Shown piece after piece: positions 18,671-28,234 of a stretch of 64,000 nt of DNA. The DNA comes from Neobacillus cucumis (lineage in GTDB: Bacteria > Bacillota > Bacilli > Bacillales > Cytobacillaceae), in the NCBI RefSeq assembly GCF_016908975.1, contig NZ_JAFBEX010000010.1, positions 62,001 to 126,000 of the forward strand, written 5' to 3'. The position numbers and the translations under genes were made by a program. Positions within the stretch are counted from its first letter, which is position 1. The number at the start of each line of letters is the position of its first letter. The notes beneath the pieces were generated by a model. It searched no databases, was not told the DNA's origin, and was given only the letters and a program-made list of their open reading frames with translations.

Positions 18671-20681
18671 CTGAATCCTCTCCTTTTAAACATTTTCTTT
18701 CAAATCGAATGACTCTATATTCAAACTTTCCCAATTCTAGTTTTCCAGCGGTTACGTTCGCTTTAGTAAACACATCAATTCCTTCAATAGGTATCGTAAC
18801 GCTGCCGCCTTTTCCATCCATGTTGATAATAAACCAAACAGAATAGCCGTCTCCCTTTCTTGGAGCTACAATTGTTCCTTTTGATACGTCCGTTCTAAAC
18901 AAAACGTTAGCATCATTGGCATAATGATCGACAAGTTTCTGTAGCATGAGGTCTCCTTCAATACCTACTGGCATGGATCCGAGCATGATGATTTTTCCTC
19001 TTCCGAGTTGATGCTCGGTGATAAAGGATTTTCCTTTCGAAAGTCCCTCTTCTATTTCTCCTACTGACTTTTCTTCGTCATATTCGAATACAGAACTCCA
19101 CATTCCCAATGGTGCAGACACATCAAAGGCACGACCGATGGTTTCGCTGTCGTCCATTGGGTAGGTAAATAAAACCTCAACACCAGATATATTCTCCAGT
19201 TCGCCTAACGCCCGGTCCGTATGAATAGTATGTGACTCCGTTCTTCCTCCTGTTAAAGGCCCAACAATCCAGACGCCGCCATTTTCAACAAATTGTTTGG
19301 CACGAGCTAAAAACTCAGATGATACATAAGGGATAAACGGTGTCAGCAATACCTTATACCCATCCAGGCTTGCACCTTCAGGAATGAGATCACGAAAAAT
19401 CCCTAAGGATAATATCCGTTCATAAAAATCAGTAACGAGAGCACGGTGATTTAACCCGCGATGGGGTTCAGTCTTTAAAAAGGCCTTGGCCCGGTCGGAA
19501 TAGGTTATCGCTAATTCTGCTTGACTAGGTCTTGTTGCTAGAATAATAGGTTCAATTTCTTTCCGCATTTTTTCCACTTCCAGCACATTAGCATATCCTA
19601 TTGTGGGTTTCCCCCATGCACTGATAACAGAACCATGTGGCTGCTCACAGCCTGCCCGCTGCTGTCTCCAGAGCCAATAACAAAATCCTTCTGCTCCTAA
19701 TGCATAGGCTGCAGCTGCCTCTGCTTTTAAATAACCATTAGGATGCGGGTTTGCATAACTTTCAAGTGAGGCTGCATAGGATGGACTCGTTTCCATTACC
19801 CAAAAGACTTTGCCTTTTTTAAAATTTCTCCACAAATCGTTGTTGATTAGAAAAGAGGGAAAATGATCTATAGTTGCATATGTATCAAATGAGGCAAAAT
19901 CAAGATTTTTATATAAGCGCTCATTATCAACACTAAAGAAGACCGAGCTGTTATGGGTAATCGGACCACTAGAAAATTTCCGAATAATAGCTGCCTGCTC
20001 ATCACAGAACTCTGCAATCTTCTCCATCGAGAAAAGCTGATACATCGTACTTAAAGATGAATTGTGTAAAAAGGGCGCATGGCCTGGCTGCGGCACCTGT
20101 TCGAAGCTATGATAATATTCACTCCAAATTTTTGTTCCCCATGCCTCATTTAAATTATCAATAGTTTCATAACGTTTTTCTAACCATTTATGCCATAATT
20201 CCTTACAAGTAACGCACATGCACTCACTCACATGGCATTTGAATTCATTATCAATCTGCCAGCCAATCACACCTGGTATACTTCCTACCGTACTAGCAAT
20301 TTGTTCCGTTATTAATGCTGCTCGTTCTCGAAAATATGGATGATTGGTGCAGGCATGCTGTCTTGAGCCATGTCCCATTACTCTTCCATCACGCTCCACA
20401 TACATTCGTTCTGGATGACCCTCCGAGAACCAAATCGGCGGTGTAGGAGTAGGGGTACACATAATGGTTTCAATTCCATTTTCATAGAGTTTAGTAATAA
20501 CATTGATAAAAAAGGATAAATCAAACTTACCTTCTTCTGGTTCCACGGTGGCCCAAGCAAATTCACCCATTCTCACCACGTTTATGCCCGTTTGTTTCAT
20601 TAGCTGAATGTCTTCTTCAATGGTCCTCTCATCCCATAGTTCAGGATAATATGCCGCTCCATGATATAGCTTTTTCCCCAA
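18636..20681 (-). CDS. GH42 beta-galactosidase, YesZ/GanA-like
   Basis: The 681-residue cytoplasmic GH42 enzyme cleaves terminal beta-galactose, here probably from galactan side chains of rhamnogalacturonan. The acid/base is E146 in QIDNEF and the nucleophile E297 in VMETSPS. The zinc-site cysteines are C111, C154, C156 and C159 (CMCVTC). A trimerisation domain follows after about residue 395. The start is TTG (20679-20681) with GAGGTGA six bases upstream. There is no signal peptide, so it acts on imported oligosaccharides. Its end overlaps rhaM. Confidence 0.9.
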   Translation of the reverse strand: MGKKLYHGAAYYPELWDERTIEEDIQLMKQTGINVVRMGEFAWATVEPEEGKFDLSFFINVITKLYENGIETIMCTPTPTPPIWFSEGHPERMYVERDGRVMGHGSRQHACTNHPYFRERAALITEQIASTVGSIPGVIGWQIDNEFKCHVSECMCVTCKELWHKWLEKRYETIDNLNEAWGTKIWSEYYHSFEQVPQPGHAPFLHNSSLSTMYQLFSMEKIAEFCDEQAAIIRKFSSGPITHNSSVFFSVDNERLYKNLDFASFDTYATIDHFPSFLINNDLWRNFKKGKVFWVMETSPSYAASLESYANPHPNGYLKAEAAAAYALGAEGFCYWLWRQQRAGCEQPHGSVISAWGKPTIGYANVLEVEKMRKEIEPIILATRPSQAELAITYSDRAKAFLKTEPHRGLNHRALVTDFYERILSLGIFRDLIPEGASLDGYKVLLTPFIPYVSSEFLARAKQFVENGGVWIVGPLTGGRTESHTIHTDRALGELENISGVEVLFTYPMDDSETIGRAFDVSAPLGMWSSVFEYDEEKSVGEIEEGLSKGKSFITEHQLGRGKIIMLGSMPVGIEGDLMLQKLVDHYANDANVLFRTDVSKGTIVAPRKGDGYSVWFIINMDGKGGSVTIPIEGIDVFTKANVTAGKLELGKFEYRVIRFERKCLKGEDSDNSKSDSYEGI

Positions 20682-20755
20682 TTGTTATCACCTCGATTTC
20701 TACTTTTTTATTTTTATATAGGAAACAATCATTAGCTTAAGTTTTTTGTTTTGAG

Positions 20756-22846
20756 TTAAAAAAGGTCTTGGTTTTGAAAAAATAATTTTTCCAGCCTGCT
20801 AGAAAGTTCATCATCGGATAAAGGATTCCGATGAGTATTTTCCAAATAAATATATTTTTCTGTTTCCGGCATTAGGTATTCTTTAAACCATAGGAAAAAG
20901 TCAGGGCTATCTCCCTGCATTCTAATAAACTTTCGTAACGCATCAAGCGAATAAAGTGTGCTTTTAATATTTGTTAACCAATCGGCACGGTAAAAATATT
21001 CCCATTTTCCATGTTCCGCACGTTTTAATGCAAGAATACTATTGTTATAATACCGAATGGATTGTGAAACACGGACAAATGCTTGCGGGAATTCTTGTTT
21101 TCTAAAATGGGAATAAGCATTACATAGAGTAATAAACCCTTTGCAACCAGAAACATGTAGTTCAACATGCAGTGTGAATTGGTCATAGAACCTCTGTTGA
21201 TCCTCTTCTCCAAGTTGAAGCTCCAAGCTCCTGCATTTCTGTAATAATTCCTCCCAGCCCTTAAGACCCTCTTCACATTTCTTCTCAAACCAAAGGACTT
21301 GTTCTTCAAAGGGAATTTCACCTGTTGCCCAGTATAGGCTGCTTAAAGGAATCATCGTCTTTCCCTGAAGCCAGTGGCCGATTATTTTTCTGGCAGGATG
21401 ATGATAAAATTCCTCACCTGCTTTATCATCCTCATGTTCACCATAACCAATCGATTGATTAGCAAAATTTTGATACAGCTTTTGAATTTGATTGTTATGA
21501 GTTCGATATAACCGATGAATAAACTCTTCTAGGTGTTTATCCTGATTTACTGTTCCTTTACTCCATAGTTGGCTTATTATATCTAATGGATACAGATGCG
21601 GCCTGATATTTCCGCTATTTAACAAAAGATACGAATATGCCCCTGCATCAAAAGCCTTCTCTACTTCTTTAATAATCATTTCCGTCGGTGCAGGAAACAT
21701 GGTTAAATGATTGGAGGCTTGAAGATCATGAAACGTAATATGATAATAAATTCCATGTTCACTGGGATCGTTCACATCCGGTAAAGAAGGAATCCTTAGG
21801 TTTTCATTATTTTGCCGCCTTGACACCATTTTCCCGTATCCATTATCGGCCCAAATCTTAATGACACCATCAGGTACTCGAATATACCCCTCCTTATATA
21901 ATTCGGCAATTTCTCCATAAAGGGCCATACAGCAAACCGGCTGCTCAACAGACTTCCTGACTAGTTCATACTGTCTCTCGACAACCTTAGAAATCATGTC
22001 CCCTCGTTTTTCTGGTGTATCAAATTCAGGAGCATTCTGCCAAAAAGGGGCATCTCCTTGGCCTCTGAATGAAAGGACCCAAATGATCTTTTGGTGTTTT
22101 TGTTTCTCAATCGCTTCCTTCCAAAGATTTTCAAAGAGTTCTTGATTTTCTTGATAGTTTGGTTTTTTGCCTGGGTAGGCCCGTAAGAACATTTCAGCTC
22201 CTAATGGTTCGGCATGGTGATGGGTAACCCATAGACCCATCTCTGCCGCTAAATCAGTGTGTATTCCATGTCTTGGAAGATCTGTACCTGGGATGACCAT
22301 ATTTCCACCGCATCGCAATAGAGCTTCAAACACGGGAAACCACACTTCTTTCGTGGGTGGATACTCCTCTTTCCATCCAATCAAACAAACTTCGTCATTC
22401 ACGAACCAGCCTCGATAACGCACCTTAGACCTGGCCGAATTATAATTCGTAACAGGTATTTTAATTTGGGTTCTTGGTTCAATAGACAGATCCGCCCAAA
22501 ACCAAAATGGATCAACACCTAGATAATGTCTGCTGTAATGAAGGAGTCCGTAGATAATGCCAAGATCGTCGTTCCCGATAATGTGCATCACCCATTTCTC
22601 ATTCTGTTGACTGAACCGAAAAGCAAAACCTTCCGGCCAATCGGGACCTTCATCCTCCTTTGAAGCATATCGTATGATTAAATTTGGGCCTGCCTCAGGG
22701 GAAGTGGTTAATATAGACGGTTTACCAAATACCTTTTTTTGATCCCTGACAATCATGTCTAAAGCATATTGCACTGAAGTTGAAATAGTTTCTGGCGAAA
22801 GAATGACTGTGTTTTCATCAAGGATTACAAATGAACGATTTATCAT
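20756..22846 (-). CDS. GH115-family glycoside hydrolase (alpha-glucuronidase-like)
   Basis: The 696-residue protein has no signal peptide. After an N-terminal beta-sandwich-like domain of about 120 residues, the catalytic region shows the GH115 pattern: RYRGWFVNDE, NMVIPGTDLPRH, MGLWVTHHHAEPLGAEMF, VPDGVIKIWADNGYGKM, YYHITFHDL and LLLNSGNIRPHLYPLDI. GH115 enzymes remove alpha-1,2-linked glucuronic acid from xylan or arabinogalactan. At about 700 residues it is shorter than many members, so C-terminal domains may be missing. The true substrate here is unknown. The ATG follows AGGGGG by about four bases. Confidence 0.75.
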   Translation of the reverse strand: MINRSFVILDENTVILSPETISTSVQYALDMIVRDQKKVFGKPSILTTSPEAGPNLIIRYASKEDEGPDWPEGFAFRFSQQNEKWVMHIIGNDDLGIIYGLLHYSRHYLGVDPFWFWADLSIEPRTQIKIPVTNYNSARSKVRYRGWFVNDEVCLIGWKEEYPPTKEVWFPVFEALLRCGGNMVIPGTDLPRHGIHTDLAAEMGLWVTHHHAEPLGAEMFLRAYPGKKPNYQENQELFENLWKEAIEKQKHQKIIWVLSFRGQGDAPFWQNAPEFDTPEKRGDMISKVVERQYELVRKSVEQPVCCMALYGEIAELYKEGYIRVPDGVIKIWADNGYGKMVSRRQNNENLRIPSLPDVNDPSEHGIYYHITFHDLQASNHLTMFPAPTEMIIKEVEKAFDAGAYSYLLLNSGNIRPHLYPLDIISQLWSKGTVNQDKHLEEFIHRLYRTHNNQIQKLYQNFANQSIGYGEHEDDKAGEEFYHHPARKIIGHWLQGKTMIPLSSLYWATGEIPFEEQVLWFEKKCEEGLKGWEELLQKCRSLELQLGEEDQQRFYDQFTLHVELHVSGCKGFITLCNAYSHFRKQEFPQAFVRVSQSIRYYNNSILALKRAEHGKWEYFYRADWLTNIKSTLYSLDALRKFIRMQGDSPDFFLWFKEYLMPETEKYIYLENTHRNPLSDDELSSRLEKLFFQNQDLF

Positions 22847-22883
22847 AAATCCCCCTGACTCTTTTATTGATCATGTTAAAAAT

Positions 22884-22912
22884 ACCTGAGAAAGGGAGGT
22901 CCTTTCACAGGT
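22884..22912 (-). terminator. Terminator or attenuator after the second GH105 gene
   Basis: ACCTGAGAAAGG (22884-22895) pairs with CCTTTCACAGGT (22901-22912) with one mismatch. On the minus strand the stem is followed by ATTTTTAA. It lies between the GH105 gene and the GH115 gene and may split the operon or reduce downstream expression. Confidence 0.7.
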
Positions 22913-22930
22913 TAATCATTTCTAGTAGTC

Positions 22931-23959
22931 TTATTTTTGGCTATGGCGTATCAATAATAAGGACAAGAAGGCAAGTACCAAGCCTTGACCCCAGCCCTGG
23001 ACTCTTTTAGCAGGAACTTCCTTATACCCTTCTGCATCATCCATAACCGCCGTTCCAGCAGATACATTCATAATCGATCCGTCCTCTTTGACTTGCTTTA
23101 AGATTCCATCAATCGATTTTTGTACATATTTATGGTACAGTTTTCCTCGTGTCAGTAAGGCGGCTGCAATTCCAGCGGTACCTGATGTTTCTAAATAGGA
23201 TTCAGGGTCCGTCACAATCGTATGCCAATGCCCTGATTCATCTTGCAAGCGAACTAATGCACTTAGTTGATCGCGGAGTGAACCATCAATAATCATATAG
23301 GATGGATGCTGTACCTTCACAAGCTCCAATGCTCTAGCCATTGTATAGGCGGCCCAACTGTTGCCTCGCGCCCAAAAAATGCCAGACATATGGTTTTGTG
23401 TGATATTATCCCAACCATGATAGTAAAGGTTAGTCAGGTCATCTTGGAGAAATTGCTCATGACCATGATACTGCTTTAATCCAAAATCAATGTAATCCTT
23501 CCGATCAAGCATATGACCGATTCGTAAGAGGAAATAGCCTGCCATAAACATGGTGTCCACCCATGCCTGTTCAGGGAAGACGTTATGAACACCGTTTACC
23601 GTATGCTGCAAAACGCCATCTGCAAATCTCTCTGCATCATGTAATAGATAATCTGCCATTTGGACGGCATAGTCTAAATATTTTTCCTCATCGGTAGCTT
23701 TGTATAAGGTAAGAAGAGCATGTCCGATAGATGAAGCGTTTACGGATAGTGGGGGAAGTCCATCCTCTAATTCCTCATCGACCCAATCTTTAATAAACTG
23801 CAAATACCGTTTCTCACCAGTTGCTTCATAGGCCTCAGCAACACCATAAAAGGCAACCCCGCCTGGCCAATCCCAGCTGAAATCCATTTTCGAGGTTCTC
23901 TCTACGACGAGTTCGATAGCGTCTTTTACCTTATTTACATCAAAGACAAGTTGAGCCAT
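22931..23959 (-). CDS. GH105 unsaturated galacturonyl hydrolase, YesR-like (copy 2)
   Basis: The 342-residue protein has the alternating hairpin repeats of an (alpha/alpha)6 barrel. Motifs are FSWDWPGGVAFYGV, EQAWVDTMFMAGYF (catalytic aspartate), LYYHGWDN, FWARGNSWAAYTMA and LETSGTAGIAAALL. It is closer to YesR-type than YteR-type members and should hydrolyse unsaturated galacturonyl ends. No signal peptide is seen. The ATG has a GAGAGG site. It lies downstream of kduD after a terminator-like hairpin. Confidence 0.88.
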   Translation of the reverse strand: MAQLVFDVNKVKDAIELVVERTSKMDFSWDWPGGVAFYGVAEAYEATGEKRYLQFIKDWVDEELEDGLPPLSVNASSIGHALLTLYKATDEEKYLDYAVQMADYLLHDAERFADGVLQHTVNGVHNVFPEQAWVDTMFMAGYFLLRIGHMLDRKDYIDFGLKQYHGHEQFLQDDLTNLYYHGWDNITQNHMSGIFWARGNSWAAYTMARALELVKVQHPSYMIIDGSLRDQLSALVRLQDESGHWHTIVTDPESYLETSGTAGIAAALLTRGKLYHKYVQKSIDGILKQVKEDGSIMNVSAGTAVMDDAEGYKEVPAKRVQGWGQGLVLAFLSLLLIRHSQK

Positions 23960-24021
23960 CCGTATCTTTCCTCTCCCAAAGTAAAAATTAATTAAAACGT
24001 CTTCTTTTACCTATAAAAATC

Positions 24022-24057
24022 CCCATTATCATTGTTAGAAAGCAAATTGATAATGGG
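24022..24057 (-). terminator. Terminator after kduD
   Basis: CCCATTATCA (24022-24031) pairs with TGATAATGGG (24048-24057). The minus-strand transcript continues with GATTTTTATAGG. This is a typical intrinsic terminator closing the kdu/kdg unit. Confidence 0.75.
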
Positions 24058-24089
24058 TATCATGAATATTTATTTTTAGACTTTTAATA

Positions 24090-24845
24090 TTAAGAGCTTA
24101 ACCAGCCGCCATCTACTGCTAGGATGTGACCGTTTACGTAATTTGAGGCTTCAGAAGCTAGAAAAATAACTGCTCCCTTTAGATCTTCCGAAGTCCCCCA
24201 GCGCCCTTGTGGAATCCTAGAGGTAATCGCTGCATTGCGTCCTTCATCTCCGCGGATGGGCGCCGTATTATCTGTCGCCATATAACCAGGAGCAATCGCG
24301 TTTACATTCACACCTTTACCTGCCCACTCATTGGCAAATGATTTTGTCAGACCTGCCACCGCATGTTTGCTGGCTGTATAAGCAGGTACACGTAATCCCC
24401 CTTGGAAAGATAACATGGAGGCAATATTAATGATTTTCCCTGAGCCTTTTTCAATCATATGTTTGCCCACTTCACGGCATAATTGGAAAACGGCATGTTG
24501 ATTGACATTAATGACTTCATACCAATCCTTATCTGAGAAATTCTCCGCTTGTGCACGACGAATGATGCCGGCATTGTTTACTAAAATATCAATTTGTCCG
24601 GCAACGGATAATGCTTCAACAACAAGCTCACTTGGCGCCCCTTGCTTGGACAAATCTATTTTAAGGTCATGAAAAGTTCCGCCGATTGCTTCAATCTGCT
24701 CACGAGTTGCTGACATATCGCTCATGCCTGCACCTATGACGGTTGCCCCCGCTTCGGCTAGACCAATTGCCATGCCTTGACCAAGTCCCCGGCTTGCACC
24801 AGTGATAAGGGCCACTTTCCCTTCTAATGAAAATAAAGATTTCAT
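24090..24845 (-). CDS. kduD: 2-dehydro-3-deoxy-D-gluconate 5-dehydrogenase
   Basis: The 251-residue short-chain dehydrogenase reduces 3-deoxy-D-glycero-2,5-hexodiulosonate, the KduI product, to 2-keto-3-deoxygluconate. The nucleotide motif is TGASRGLGQG, followed by NNAGI, a catalytic Ser in NIASMLSFQGG and YTASK (YxxxK). The C-terminal AVDGGWLSS is typical of KduD. The ATG has a strong AAGGAGG site. It lies 24 bp after the sugar epimerase-like gene and belongs with kduI upstream. Confidence 0.93.
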   Translation of the reverse strand: MKSLFSLEGKVALITGASRGLGQGMAIGLAEAGATVIGAGMSDMSATREQIEAIGGTFHDLKIDLSKQGAPSELVVEALSVAGQIDILVNNAGIIRRAQAENFSDKDWYEVINVNQHAVFQLCREVGKHMIEKGSGKIINIASMLSFQGGLRVPAYTASKHAVAGLTKSFANEWAGKGVNVNAIAPGYMATDNTAPIRGDEGRNAAITSRIPQGRWGTSEDLKGAVIFLASEASNYVNGHILAVDGGWLSS

Positions 24846-24869
24846 GTTACTTCCTCCTTACAAGTCTTT

Positions 24870-25706
24870 TTAGGCTTGTTCGTACTTATTTTTTAAGAAC
24901 ACGAGACTTTCATTAATAAAAGGTTCTGTCGTTTCTTCCATTAAAATATTGAGATACGGTTTTTTCTGTTTAACCTGTTTCAACACAACATCATAATTTA
25001 ATAGTCCCTGGCCAACTGCCACTGTCTTCAATTGGTTAGCCTCTACAACAAAATCTTTGGCATGGAGGATGACCATTCTGTCACCAAGCAGTTCAAATGC
25101 TTCCTGGATAATTTTGTCCTGATCATGATAAGTATCAATCGTTAATAGATTGACAGGATCAAGAATTACTTGAAGATTATTGGAATTGACCATGTCCAAA
25201 AGCCGTTTCATCGCTTTCGAAGAATAAATCGGATGATTCACACCCGCTTCAATACCCACAATGACTCCAAATTTCTCTGCTTCCCGCACTAGTTCCCGAA
25301 CACTTTCAACCACTTCCAGAAATGGCTCTTCCTTAAAATTTTCAACTGTATAAACAATTTCAGGATTGACGTTACCCGTTTCGGTCCCCACTATACTGCA
25401 GCCAAAATCCCTGGCAAAGCGGATATGCTCTTTAAAACGCTCAATCCCTTTTCTCCGTTCTCCATGGTCAGGATGAATCATGTTAAAATAACAGCCTAAT
25501 ACTGCGATTTGAACATTTTTTCGCGCGAACGCTGTGCCAATATGATGTGCCAAACCAGGACTAAGTGTCCAGGGCTCGGGCTTTATATAATCAAAGGATT
25601 TACTTAAAGCTAATTGCACAGATGTGAGTCCTTTACCGGAAATTTCTTTTACCAACTCCTCCAAGGGGCGATTTTCCAAATCATGCGCTCTTATACCAAG
25701 GTTCAA
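24870..25706 (-). CDS. Sugar phosphate isomerase/epimerase-like TIM-barrel protein
   Basis: The 278-residue protein belongs to the AP-endonuclease 2/xylose-isomerase-like TIM-barrel family. Metal-binding candidates include E in VGIEAGVNH, D in LQVILDPVNLL, H in VILHAKDF and E in LNILMEET. The start is TTG (25704-25706) behind a weak AGGTAA-type site. The substrate is unknown. Its place between kduI and kduD suggests epimerisation of a uronate or deoxyhexulosonate, but that is inference. A tandem repeat array lies just upstream. Confidence 0.72.
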   Translation of the reverse strand: MNLGIRAHDLENRPLEELVKEISGKGLTSVQLALSKSFDYIKPEPWTLSPGLAHHIGTAFARKNVQIAVLGCYFNMIHPDHGERRKGIERFKEHIRFARDFGCSIVGTETGNVNPEIVYTVENFKEEPFLEVVESVRELVREAEKFGVIVGIEAGVNHPIYSSKAMKRLLDMVNSNNLQVILDPVNLLTIDTYHDQDKIIQEAFELLGDRMVILHAKDFVVEANQLKTVAVGQGLLNYDVVLKQVKQKKPYLNILMEETTEPFINESLVFLKNKYEQA

Positions 25707-25729
25707 ATAGATTACCTACTTTCTGTTTT

Positions 25730-26314
25730 TCGAGAGTAAAACGAGCTTATCCGAGAATAACTGCTTCTTATCCGAGAGTAATTTCACCTTATCCGAGAGT
25801 TACTCCACCTTATCCGAGAGTAATTCCCCTTATCGAGAGTTACTCCACGTCATCCGAGAGTTACTCTACCTCATCCGAGAGTTACTCCACCTCATCCGAG
25901 AGTAATTCCCCTTATCGAGAGTTACTCCACCTCATCCGAGAGTAATTCCCCTTATCGAGAGTTACTCCACCTCATCCGAGAGTTACTCCACCTTATCCGG
26001 GAGTTACTCCACCTTATCCGAGAGTAATTCCCCTTATCGAGAATAATTCCACCTTATCCGAGAGTAATTCCACCTCATCCGAGAGTAATTCCACCTCATC
26101 CGAGAGTAATTCCCCTTATCGAAAATAATTCCACCTTATCCGAGAGTAATTCCACCTCATCCGAGAGTAATTCCCCTTATCGAGAGTAACTCCACCTTAT
26201 CCAAGAGTTACTCCACTTCAACCGAGAGTAACTCCCCTCATCCGAGAGTAATTCCCCTTATCGAGAGTAACTCCACCTTATCCAATAGTTACTCTCCCTT
26301 ATCCGATAGTTAAC
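25730..26314. repeat. Tandem array of about 28 degenerate 20/21-bp units
   Basis: The whole gap between the TIM-barrel gene and kduI is filled with copies of TTATCCGAGAGTAATTCCACC. Variants alternate GAGTAATTC with GAGTTACTC, TTATC with TCATC, and CCACC (21 bp) with CCCC (20 bp). Units ending AATTCCCC are almost always followed by a unit beginning TTATCGA, giving a repeating pair. There are no unique spacers, so it is not CRISPR. No reading frame of note crosses it. Both flanking genes read on the minus strand, so the array is probably transcribed. Confidence 0.95.
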
Positions 26315-26331
26315 TTATTCCTAGATGTAAA

Positions 26332-27162
26332 TTACCTTAAGTCTTCCATTTTGACATGATCCATGTCATCATATGTGATGTTTTCGCCGCACATCCCCCA
26401 AATAAAGGTGTAATTGCTTGTAGCAGTTCCTGTATGAATGGACCAGCTTGGGGAGATGGCTGCTTGTTCGTTTTTCATAACCAAATGTCTTGTTTCATCC
26501 GGTTTACCCATGAAGTGAAAGACACGAGTTTCCGGTTCCATATCAAAATATAAATAAACTTCCATACGGCGTTCATGTGTATGGCATGGCATGGTATTCC
26601 ATACGCTTCCAGGTGATAACATTGTTAATCCCATTTGAAGCTGGCAGGACTCACATACATTTGGATGAATATATTGGTGAATTTTCCGCTCATTTAACGT
26701 TCCAGGGCTGCCTGCCTCTAGTGGTTTGATTTCATTAATATCAATTTTGACAGTAGGATATTTATGATGAGCAGGGGTAGAATTAATATAAAATTTTGCT
26801 GGATTTTTAGGGTCATTTGATCTAAATAACACTTCTTTCGTTCCCATTCCTACATAGAGTCCGTCATAACGCTGCATATCATATTCTTCACCATCAAGAA
26901 TAACTAGTCCGTCTCCGCCAATATTAATTATTCCAAGCTCACGGCGTTCCAAGAAATAACTAACACCTAGCTCTTTATCAAGCTTAATGGTCAATTCCTT
27001 TTCTGCCGGTGTAACGCCTCCGAATATCATGCGGTCCACATGGGTATATGTTAGATGGACTTGATCCACTTCGAAGAGTGTTTCTACTAAAAATTCTCTT
27101 CTTAGTTCCTCAGTATTATATTTCTTCATATCATCCGGATGATGTGCATAACGAGTTTCCAT
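26332..27162 (-). CDS. kduI: 5-keto 4-deoxyuronate isomerase
   Basis: The 276-residue cupin converts 4-deoxy-5-ketouronate, formed from unsaturated galacturonate, to 3-deoxy-D-glycero-2,5-hexodiulosonate. Family motifs are METRYAHHPDDMKKYNTEELRREFL at the start, MPCHTHERRMEVYLYFD (zinc histidines and glutamate) and SPSWSIHTGTATSNYTFIWGM at the end. Length and N-terminus fit the family. The ATG has an AAGGAG site. It follows kdgK by about 40 bp, with the repeat array immediately after it. Confidence 0.95.
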   Translation of the reverse strand: METRYAHHPDDMKKYNTEELRREFLVETLFEVDQVHLTYTHVDRMIFGGVTPAEKELTIKLDKELGVSYFLERRELGIINIGGDGLVILDGEEYDMQRYDGLYVGMGTKEVLFRSNDPKNPAKFYINSTPAHHKYPTVKIDINEIKPLEAGSPGTLNERKIHQYIHPNVCESCQLQMGLTMLSPGSVWNTMPCHTHERRMEVYLYFDMEPETRVFHFMGKPDETRHLVMKNEQAAISPSWSIHTGTATSNYTFIWGMCGENITYDDMDHVKMEDLR

Positions 27163-27203
27163 ATTTCATTCTCCTTTTCTTTGAAACTATTTTTATAAAA
27201 GCC

Positions 27204-28217
27204 CTAACGGACAATTTTACCTGCTTCCTGATCAAGAACTTTCATTATTTCTTCCTCTTTAAAGGCATTGCAATCTCCATGAATGGTATGCTTGAGAGCG
27301 GATGCCATAGATGCAAAGGAAATGGTGCGTGATAATGGCCATCTTTCTAGAATGCCGTGCATAACGCCAGCCGCAAAGGCGTCCCCGCCGCCTACTCGGT
27401 CTACTATATGATCAATCAAAAGCTCTTTGGATTGAAACAATTCACCTTTTGTATAGATGTTTCCTTGCAATTTATTGGTTGAAGCCGAAAGAACGGTCCG
27501 GAAAGTCGAAGCCATGTATCGAATATTTGGGTACAACTCATTTATTTTTTCATAGTAGTATTTCAGCTTTTCATCTTTTAAAAGGGATTCACTTGCAGGT
27601 TTGATAGCTAATAAATGAACAGCATCCAATTCTCCGCAGAAACAGATGTCTATGTAACCAAGAAGTGGCTTTATGGCTTCCGAGCAAGCTTGTTGGCTCC
27701 ATAACGATGCCCGGTAATTAAAATCGAGACTGGTTATAACTCCTGCTTCCTTGGCTGTCCTTACTGCCAATAAAACCAATTCTCTTAAGGCTGGTGATAA
27801 GGCTAAGGTGATTCCGGTCACATGAAACAAATCGGCATCACAAAATATTTCATCTAAATTCAATTCTTCCTTGGATAATTGAGAAAAACTAGAATATTTA
27901 CGGTCATAAGTAACTTGAGCACTTCTTCCGCCAACACCGCTTTCGAGATAATAGGTTCCTAACCTTTCTCCGCCTTTTATTAGAGAATTAGTATCTACAC
28001 TGTAAGATTTTAAATGCCTTTCCACCGCCGCACCCAGGGGGTTGTTTGGGATTTTGCTGACAAATTTGACGTCATGACCAAACTGTGAAAGTGAAACCGC
28101 AACATTCGCCTCCGCACCTCCATAATGCATAAGCAGGTTATCCGTTTGAAAAAGTCTTTCTCCTGATTTAGTAGAGAGACGCAGCATGATCTCTCCTAGA
28201 GTCACAATTTTTTTCAT
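27204..28217 (-). CDS. kdgK: 2-keto-3-deoxygluconate kinase
   Basis: The 337-residue PfkB-family kinase phosphorylates KDG to KDPG, the substrate of KdgA at the far end of the cluster. The N-terminal substrate loop contains MHYGGAEANVAVSLSQFGH, and the C-terminal signature is DRVGGGDAFAAGVMHG with the catalytic aspartate in GGGDAF. The ATG follows GAGGGG. It lies 17 bp downstream of the GH105 gene in the same unit. Confidence 0.93.
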   Translation of the reverse strand: MKKIVTLGEIMLRLSTKSGERLFQTDNLLMHYGGAEANVAVSLSQFGHDVKFVSKIPNNPLGAAVERHLKSYSVDTNSLIKGGERLGTYYLESGVGGRSAQVTYDRKYSSFSQLSKEELNLDEIFCDADLFHVTGITLALSPALRELVLLAVRTAKEAGVITSLDFNYRASLWSQQACSEAIKPLLGYIDICFCGELDAVHLLAIKPASESLLKDEKLKYYYEKINELYPNIRYMASTFRTVLSASTNKLQGNIYTKGELFQSKELLIDHIVDRVGGGDAFAAGVMHGILERWPLSRTISFASMASALKHTIHGDCNAFKEEEIMKVLDQEAGKIVR

Positions 28218-28234
28218 TTGAAAAGCCCCTCTGC

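Noticed and set aside
25730..26314. Possible CRISPR array
   Set aside because: Units are contiguous, degenerate and 20/21 bp long with no unique spacers, and no cas gene is nearby.
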